The position numbers and the translations under genes were made by a program. This document shows positions 59,882 to 64,000 of a stretch of DNA of 64,000 nt, in pieces (the first letter of the stretch is position 1; every line of letters starts with the position of its first letter). The stretch is from Geothrix rubra (GTDB taxonomy: Bacteria; Acidobacteriota; Holophagae; Holophagales; Holophagaceae), in assembly GCF_030268065.1 (NCBI RefSeq), contig NZ_BSDD01000001.1, forward strand, positions 620,001 through 684,000. Direction: 5' to 3'. The notes beneath the pieces were generated by a model. That model searched no databases and was not told where the DNA came from. It was given only the letters and a program-made list of their open reading frames with translations.

Positions 59882-61907
59882 GGGCCACCCGCCGCATGAG
59901 GCTGTCCATGGCCAGGCCCAGCACCGCCTCGGGATCAAGCACCCAGAGGATGCCCTCCTCCTGGAGGCTGCCGCCCATGATCCCGGGAACCTGGGCCAGC
60001 TCCGGGAGGCTGCGGAGGAGGATCTCCGCCCGGCCGTAGACCTCGTCCACCCCCAGGGCGATCTCGAGGCTGGCCCCGGCCGACCCGCCCGGCTGGCTGA
60101 GCACCACGAAGGCCCTCTGCCCCTCCGGGGGATCCCCCTGCCCCAGGCACACCTGGAGGGATTCGAACGGGAGTTCCATGCCCAGGACCCGGATCCGGTC
60201 GCCGCCGCGATGCAGGTCGTGCCCCACCTGGACCCGCAGGACATTGGCGAGCGGGATCCCGAAGGTCTGGCCCCCGCTCCGGACCTTCAGGCAGCCCACC
60301 ACCACCCGGGACAGCGGCAGGCTCAGGCGCACCAGGCTGCCGCGCTTCCATTCGCTGGACAGGAGGATCTCGCCCCCCATGGCCTCGATCTCCTCGCGCA
60401 CGACATCCATGCCCACGCCCCGGCCGGAGATGTGGGAGGCCCGGTCCAGGGTCGAGAACCCGGGTTCCAGGGCCAGCCGGTGCAGACGCTCCTGGGACAC
60501 CGATATCCCGGGCTGGAGCAGGCCCATGGCGAGGCCCTTCTCCTCGATCCGCGCCAGGTCGAAGCCCCGGCCGTCGTCCCGGATGTCGAAGCGGATGATG
60601 CGCCCCCGCCGCGAGGCGGTGATCCGGAGGGTGCCCGCCTCGCTCTTCCCCATGGCCCGCCGTTCCTCGGGTGGCTCCAGGCCGTGGTCCATGGCGTTGC
60701 GCACGAGGTGGAGGAAGGGTTCCCCCAGGCGGCCCACGATGCCCCGCTCGATCTCCAGGTCCCCGCCCTGGAGGGTCAGGCGCACGGGCTTGCCCATGTC
60801 CCGGCTGAGCGTCCGGACCATGGGTTCGAGGCGCGAGAAGAGGGTGTCGACCTTCACCATCCGCATCTGGAGGAGGGCCTTCTGGACATCCAGGAGCCCT
60901 TCCTCCATCCGCCCCAGAATGCCGAGGGGATCCTCGGCCTGGGCCTGGGTCGCCTTCCGCAGCAACCCGCTCACGGCATCCCGCATCTGGGCAACCGACA
61001 TGAGCCGGGCCTCCAGGGCCTCCACCCGCTGGGCCGGGAGCCGGAGGATCTCCGTCTCCTGGACCGGGACCGCAGGGGACGGCTCGGGCTGCGGTTCAGC
61101 TGCGGGGGCCGTTCCAGGCTCCGGCTCCGCCAGGATCTCCGCCCGCAGGCTCTTCGGGACCCACTCCGGAGCGGCCAGGACCCGGGACTCGAGGATCTCC
61201 CCGGGTTCAACGCTGATGCCGTCAAGGGCCAGGGAGGGCCCGGCGAGGAGGATCATGAAGGCCAGCCCCTCCCGCTCCTCGGGCACCTCCCAAGGCAGCG
61301 TCGAGATGATCTCCCCCTGGCGCGCCAACCCCTCGCTGAATCGCCTCAGGCGGTCGTCGAAGGTGGCGAAATCCAGGCAGATGGCCAGGCCGTGGATGGG
61401 GACGCCGTCCATCAGGGCGCTGGTCACCCGGGTCCGCTCGTAGTCCGAGAGCGCCTTCAGGGGCTCGGCCGGGAGGTCCAGCAGGGCGCTCAGGTCCTGG
61501 CTCTCCCCTGCGGCGGGGCGGGCCAGGGCCTCCAGTTCCCCGAGTTCCCGCCGGAGGCCCTGGAGGTAGTCCTCGGGCTCGGGACGGCCCCGCTTCAGGC
61601 CGTCGAACCCCGATTCCAGGGCCTGCATGCCCGCCTCGAGGGTCTCCACCAGGGAATCCGTGGAGCGGAGCCGGCCCTTCCGCATCAGGTCGAAGATGTC
61701 CTCCATGCGGTGGGCGGCCCGGCTGAAGCTCGGGAAGCCCAGCATGCCCGCCATGCCCTTCAGGGTGTGGGTCGTTCGGAAGAGGGCGTTCACGCCCGCC
61801 TGGACCACATGGGCCGGCTGGCTCTCCTTCAGGGAGGCGAGGGTCTGGCGGGCCTGCCCGAACAGGTCCTCCCATTCCGCCCACACATCCTCGAAGGGTT
61901 GGTCCAA
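59874..61907 (-). CDS. cheA: chemotaxis histidine kinase CheA
   Basis: A 677-residue CheA. The P1 HPt domain has phospho-His47 in ALFRTTHTLKGMAGMLG. A region at about 180-260 (GLAICLDFATFDDRLRRF, GEIISTLPWEVPEEREG) resembles a P2-like module. Dimerisation P3 starts at RVEALEARLMSVAQMRDAVS. P4 ATPase motifs are PFLHLVRNAMDHGLEPPEE (N), IRDDGRGFDLARIEEKG (G1), and SGRGVGMDVVREEIEAMGG (G2). P5 CheW-like domain covers the last 150 residues. The TTG start is chosen because GGGAG lies 5 bases upstream; the frame is open further upstream but antisense to kdsB. No cheY, cheB or cheR are nearby. Confidence 0.92.
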   Translation of the reverse strand: MDQPFEDVWAEWEDLFGQARQTLASLKESQPAHVVQAGVNALFRTTHTLKGMAGMLGFPSFSRAAHRMEDIFDLMRKGRLRSTDSLVETLEAGMQALESGFDGLKRGRPEPEDYLQGLRRELGELEALARPAAGESQDLSALLDLPAEPLKALSDYERTRVTSALMDGVPIHGLAICLDFATFDDRLRRFSEGLARQGEIISTLPWEVPEEREGLAFMILLAGPSLALDGISVEPGEILESRVLAAPEWVPKSLRAEILAEPEPGTAPAAEPQPEPSPAVPVQETEILRLPAQRVEALEARLMSVAQMRDAVSGLLRKATQAQAEDPLGILGRMEEGLLDVQKALLQMRMVKVDTLFSRLEPMVRTLSRDMGKPVRLTLQGGDLEIERGIVGRLGEPFLHLVRNAMDHGLEPPEERRAMGKSEAGTLRITASRRGRIIRFDIRDDGRGFDLARIEEKGLAMGLLQPGISVSQERLHRLALEPGFSTLDRASHISGRGVGMDVVREEIEAMGGEILLSSEWKRGSLVRLSLPLSRVVVGCLKVRSGGQTFGIPLANVLRVQVGHDLHRGGDRIRVLGMELPFESLQVCLGQGDPPEGQRAFVVLSQPGGSAGASLEIALGVDEVYGRAEILLRSLPELAQVPGIMGGSLQEEGILWVLDPEAVLGLAMDSLMRRVAHA

Positions 61908-61974
61908 GCGCGCTCCCGATGCCGACCCTTCGGCAGGCGGGCGCCCGGGCCTGAGTTCGTGCGGCGGACAAACG

Positions 61975-61984
61975 GCTAGACTGG
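61975..61984 (+). promoter_or_regulatory. -10 region of kdsB (GCTAGACTGG), leaderless arrangement
   Basis: The TAGACT hexamer ends 6 bases before the kdsB ATG, so transcription is predicted to begin at the A of the start codon. No Shine-Dalgarno sequence (GGGCCC only) is present, and no clear -35 is visible. The decamer is identical to those upstream of gcvT and trxB. Confidence 0.5.
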
Positions 61985-61988
61985 GCCC

Positions 61989-62774
61989 ATGCGCACCCTC
62001 GCCGTCCTGCCCTCCCGCTTCCAGGCCACCCGGTTCCCCGGCAAGCCCCTGGCTCCCATCGCCGGGAGGCCCATGATCCAGTGGGTCTTCGAGGCCGCCC
62101 GCCGGGCCCCCGGGGTGGACCGGGTGGTGGTGGCCACGGACGACGACCGGATCGCCCTGGCCGTCCGGGGCTTCGGGGGCGAGGCCGTCATGACCGATCC
62201 GGCCCTGCCCTCCGGCACCGACCGCACCGCCGCCGCCCTGGAGGCCCTCGGGGAATCCTTCGACTGCGTGCTCAACATCCAGGGCGACGAACCGGCCATG
62301 CACCCGGAGACCGTGGCGGCCGTGGTGGCCCTCATGCGGGACCAGCCGGACCTGCCCATGGGCACCGCCGCCTGCCCCTTCGCCAGCCCCGACGAGCTGT
62401 TCAACCCCAACGCCGTGAAGGTGGTGGTGGATGACCGGAAACGCGCCCTCTACTTCAGCCGCAGCCCCATCCCCTACCTGCGGAACAGCTCCGTGTTCGA
62501 GCCGGACTTCCGGCCCTGGATGAAACCGGAGCAGCTGGCCCATTTCAAGCGCCACCTGGGCCTCTACGCCTACCGGCCAGACACCCTGAAGGCCTTCACG
62601 CGGCTGGCCCCCCACCCCCTGGAGCAGCTGGAGATGCTGGAGCAGCTGCGCGCCCTGGCGGCAGGCATCCCCATCGGCGTGGCGGAGACGCCCTACCTGA
62701 GCCTGGGCGTGGACGTGCCCGGGGACGTGGCCGCGGCCGAGGCCCTGCTGCGGGAGCGGGGACTGGCGCGCTAG
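61989..62774 (+). CDS. kdsB: 3-deoxy-manno-octulosonate cytidylyltransferase
   Basis: KdsB (261 residues) makes CMP-KDO for the inner core of LPS. LAVLPSRFQATRFPGKPLAPIAGRPM holds the nucleotide-binding loop, DRVVVATDDDRIA and MTDPALPSGTDRTAAAL follow, and the metal-binding VLNIQGDEPAMHPETV motif is clear. ALYFSRSPIPYLR and LGLYAYRPDTLKAFTRL are in the C-terminal half. The length is normal. It provides direct evidence for an LPS-containing outer membrane. Its start has no ribosome-binding site and lies on a likely transcription start. Confidence 0.95.
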   Translation: MRTLAVLPSRFQATRFPGKPLAPIAGRPMIQWVFEAARRAPGVDRVVVATDDDRIALAVRGFGGEAVMTDPALPSGTDRTAAALEALGESFDCVLNIQGDEPAMHPETVAAVVALMRDQPDLPMGTAACPFASPDELFNPNAVKVVVDDRKRALYFSRSPIPYLRNSSVFEPDFRPWMKPEQLAHFKRHLGLYAYRPDTLKAFTRLAPHPLEQLEMLEQLRALAAGIPIGVAETPYLSLGVDVPGDVAAAEALLRERGLAR

Positions 62775-62779
62775 ACTGG
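62770..62779 (+). promoter_or_regulatory. putative -10 region of trxB (GCTAGACTGG)
   Basis: The decamer GCTAGACTGG overlaps the kdsB stop codon and precedes the trxB GTG by 41 bases. The predicted transcript would have a leader of about 37 bases carrying the CAGGAG ribosome-binding site. No convincing -35 was found. Confidence 0.4.
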
Positions 62780-62820
62780 TCCACTGGGCCCCCCGCCCCG
62801 TTCCTTGCCAGGAGACCTCT

Positions 62821-63789
62821 GTGAGCCACCACAAAGTCGTCGTGATCGGTACCGGTCCCGCGGGCTACACCGCAGCCCTGTACGCCTCCCGGGCCAACCT
62901 GGCCCCCCTCGTCTTCGAGGGTGTCCAGCCCGGCGGCCAGCTCACCATCACGACCGAGGTGGAGAACTTCCCCGGTTTCAGGCAGGGCATCCAGGGCCCC
63001 GCCCTCATGGACGAGATGCGGGAGCAGGTGCTCCGGTTCGGCACCACGATCAAGTCCGAGACGGTGCTCAAGGCGGATCTGCAATCGAGGCCCTTCCGCC
63101 TGACCACGGACAAGGATGAGTACACCGCCGACGCGGTGGTCATCGCCACCGGCGCCTCCGCCAAGTGGATGGGCATCGGCAAGGACGAGGTCCTCTCCCG
63201 CTCCGGCGGCGGCGTCAGCGCCTGCGCCACCTGCGACGGGTTCTTCTTCCGCGGCAAGGAGATCGCCGTGGTGGGCGGGGGCGACACCGCGGTGGAGGAA
63301 GCGGTGTTCCTCACCAAGTTCGCCACGAAGGTCCACCTCATCCACCGGCGGGACAAGCTCCGCGCCTCCAAGGCCATGCAGGAGCGGGCCTTCAAGAACG
63401 AGAAGATCCACCCCGTGTGGAACAAGGTCGTGCTGGACGTGCTGACGTCCACCCATGAGACCCCCATGGGCGAGAAGGTGGAGAAGATCCGCGCCCTGCA
63501 GCTGAAGGACACCGTCGACGGCTCCGTGTCCGAGCTGCCCGTGGAGGGACTCTTCGTGGCCATCGGCCACCAGCCCAACACGGCCCTCTTCGAGGGGCAG
63601 CTGCCCATGGACGAGACCGGCTACCTCCAGGTGGAGAAGGGCTCCAGCCGCACGTCCATTCCGGGCGTCTTCGCCTGCGGCGACGTGCAGGACCACACCT
63701 ACCGCCAGGCCATCACCGCGGCCGGCAGCGGCTGCATGGCCGCCATCGACGCGGAGCGCTGGCTGGCCGAGCAGGGCCTTGCGGAGTGA
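62821..63789 (+). CDS. trxB: thioredoxin-disulfide reductase
   Basis: TrxB (322 residues) reduces thioredoxin with NADPH through FAD. The FAD loop is VVVIGTGPAGYTAALYASRA, the redox centre is GVSACATCDGFFF (CATC), the NADPH loop is IAVVGGGDTAVEEAVFL with HRRDKLRASK, and the last FAD motif is GVFACGDVQDHTYRQAITAAGSG. The start is GTG with CCAGGAG about 7 bases upstream. Its stop overlaps the alr GTG (GTGA), suggesting coupling. In an organism with bshA, TrxB-like enzymes may also serve bacillithiol redox, which is speculative. Confidence 0.95.
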   Translation: MSHHKVVVIGTGPAGYTAALYASRANLAPLVFEGVQPGGQLTITTEVENFPGFRQGIQGPALMDEMREQVLRFGTTIKSETVLKADLQSRPFRLTTDKDEYTADAVVIATGASAKWMGIGKDEVLSRSGGGVSACATCDGFFFRGKEIAVVGGGDTAVEEAVFLTKFATKVHLIHRRDKLRASKAMQERAFKNEKIHPVWNKVVLDVLTSTHETPMGEKVEKIRALQLKDTVDGSVSELPVEGLFVAIGHQPNTALFEGQLPMDETGYLQVEKGSSRTSIPGVFACGDVQDHTYRQAITAAGSGCMAAIDAERWLAEQGLAE

Positions 63790-64000
63790 ATGAGCAGCAC
63801 CTGGAACCCCTGAAGCGGCACCCCGAGGGCCGGGCCCTCAGGGCCGAAGTGGACCTCCGGCGGGTGGCGCGGAACTTCGCCCGCGTGCGGGAGGCCGCCG
63901 GGGGCCGGGGGATCTGGGGCGTGGTGAAGGCCAACGCCTACGGTCACGGTGCCGTGCCCGTGGGGCGGGCCCTGTCGGAGGCCGGGGCCGCTGGCCTGGC
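63786..64000 (+). CDS. alr: alanine racemase, 3' end cut by window edge
   Basis: The first 71 residues are visible. After a short polar N-terminus (MNEQHLEPLKRHPEGRA) comes the alanine-racemase start RAEVDLRRVARNFARVREA and the PLP-lysine motif VVKANAYGHGAVPVGRAL. The enzyme converts L- to D-alanine for peptidoglycan. The GTG start overlaps the trxB TGA by the GTGA arrangement; an ATG at 63790 is in another frame. The rest lies beyond the window. Confidence 0.92.
   Translation, partial: MNEQHLEPLKRHPEGRALRAEVDLRRVARNFARVREAAGGRGIWGVVKANAYGHGAVPVGRALSEAGAAGL

Noticed and set aside
61908-62834. N-terminal extension of cheA through the kdsB region
   Set aside because: It is antisense to kdsB and not protein-like; the TTG at 61907 has a ribosome-binding site and gives a normal HPt start.

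Overview
The window is about 70% GC, densely coded and free of rRNA, phage, IS elements and CRISPR arrays. LPS genes (kdsB, gmhB), a FadL-type porin, a membrane-type lytic transglycosylase, fabH, a quinol nitric oxide reductase and a monomeric NADP isocitrate dehydrogenase indicate a Gram-negative (diderm) bacterium. Together with bshA, tryptophanase and the GC content this suggests Acidobacteriota, most likely the Holophagae (Geothrix/Holophaga type). That placement is inference from gene content; no marker alignment was possible.

Layout. 1-8.8 kb: a partial conserved hypothetical gene, a TIGR02757 protein, an rluA-bshA pair, yggT-divIVA-thiolase-DUF2252 and a FadL porin. 8.8-15.4 kb: a complete trpEGDCFBA operon on the minus strand, genes mostly overlapping by 4 nt, preceded by a strong promoter, a 30-codon leader peptide with Trp-Tyr-Trp and a textbook four-segment attenuator. 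15.4-20.5 kb: a membrane protein, a 5'-nucleotidase split into two genes, and icd. 20.5-25.1 kb: a large secreted protein of unknown function and formate-THF ligase. 25.2-28.9 kb: a YigZ protein, then a five-gene envelope-sensing operon (37-aa Trp-rich peptide, two LiaI/LiaF-like membrane proteins, LytS-type kinase, LytTR regulator). 29-34.8 kb: cupin and DoxX proteins, a four-module SCP2 protein with a coupled Cys-rich small ORF, Ppx/GppA and an HMGL-family synthase. 34.8-38.6 kb: a probable qNOR - small ORF - NDH-2 operon for NO reduction. 38.7-43.9 kb: birA-coaX, tryptophanase, aldehyde dehydrogenase, PhzF. 43.9-51 kb: ABC-F ATPase, tRNA-Ala(GGC), LysM transglycosylase, gcvT/gcvH, sfsA, gmhB. 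51-62 kb: an orphan CoA-transferase A subunit and a chemosensory/two-component block on the minus strand (cheA-cheW-fabH-rsmD-MCP-kinase-response regulator). 62-64 kb: kdsB, trxB and the start of alr.

Functional links. Tryptophan synthesis (attenuated trp operon) and tryptophan breakdown (tryptophanase with diagnostic tryptophan-indole-lyase residues) both occur here, so indole can be both an intermediate and a product. NO detoxification or respiration is set up as NADH to quinone to NO. One-carbon metabolism is represented by fhs and gcvT/gcvH. Several genes (trpL, ppx, kdsB) have a -10-like hexamer 6-7 nt upstream of an ATG with no Shine-Dalgarno sequence, suggesting leaderless transcripts. 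The motif GCTAGACTGG recurs upstream of gcvT, kdsB and trxB.

No stretch longer than about 300 bases lacks a gene. The largest gaps (about 250 bases upstream of trpE, 150 upstream of the FadL gene, 110 upstream of icd, tryptophanase and qNOR) are described where they hold recognisable signals.
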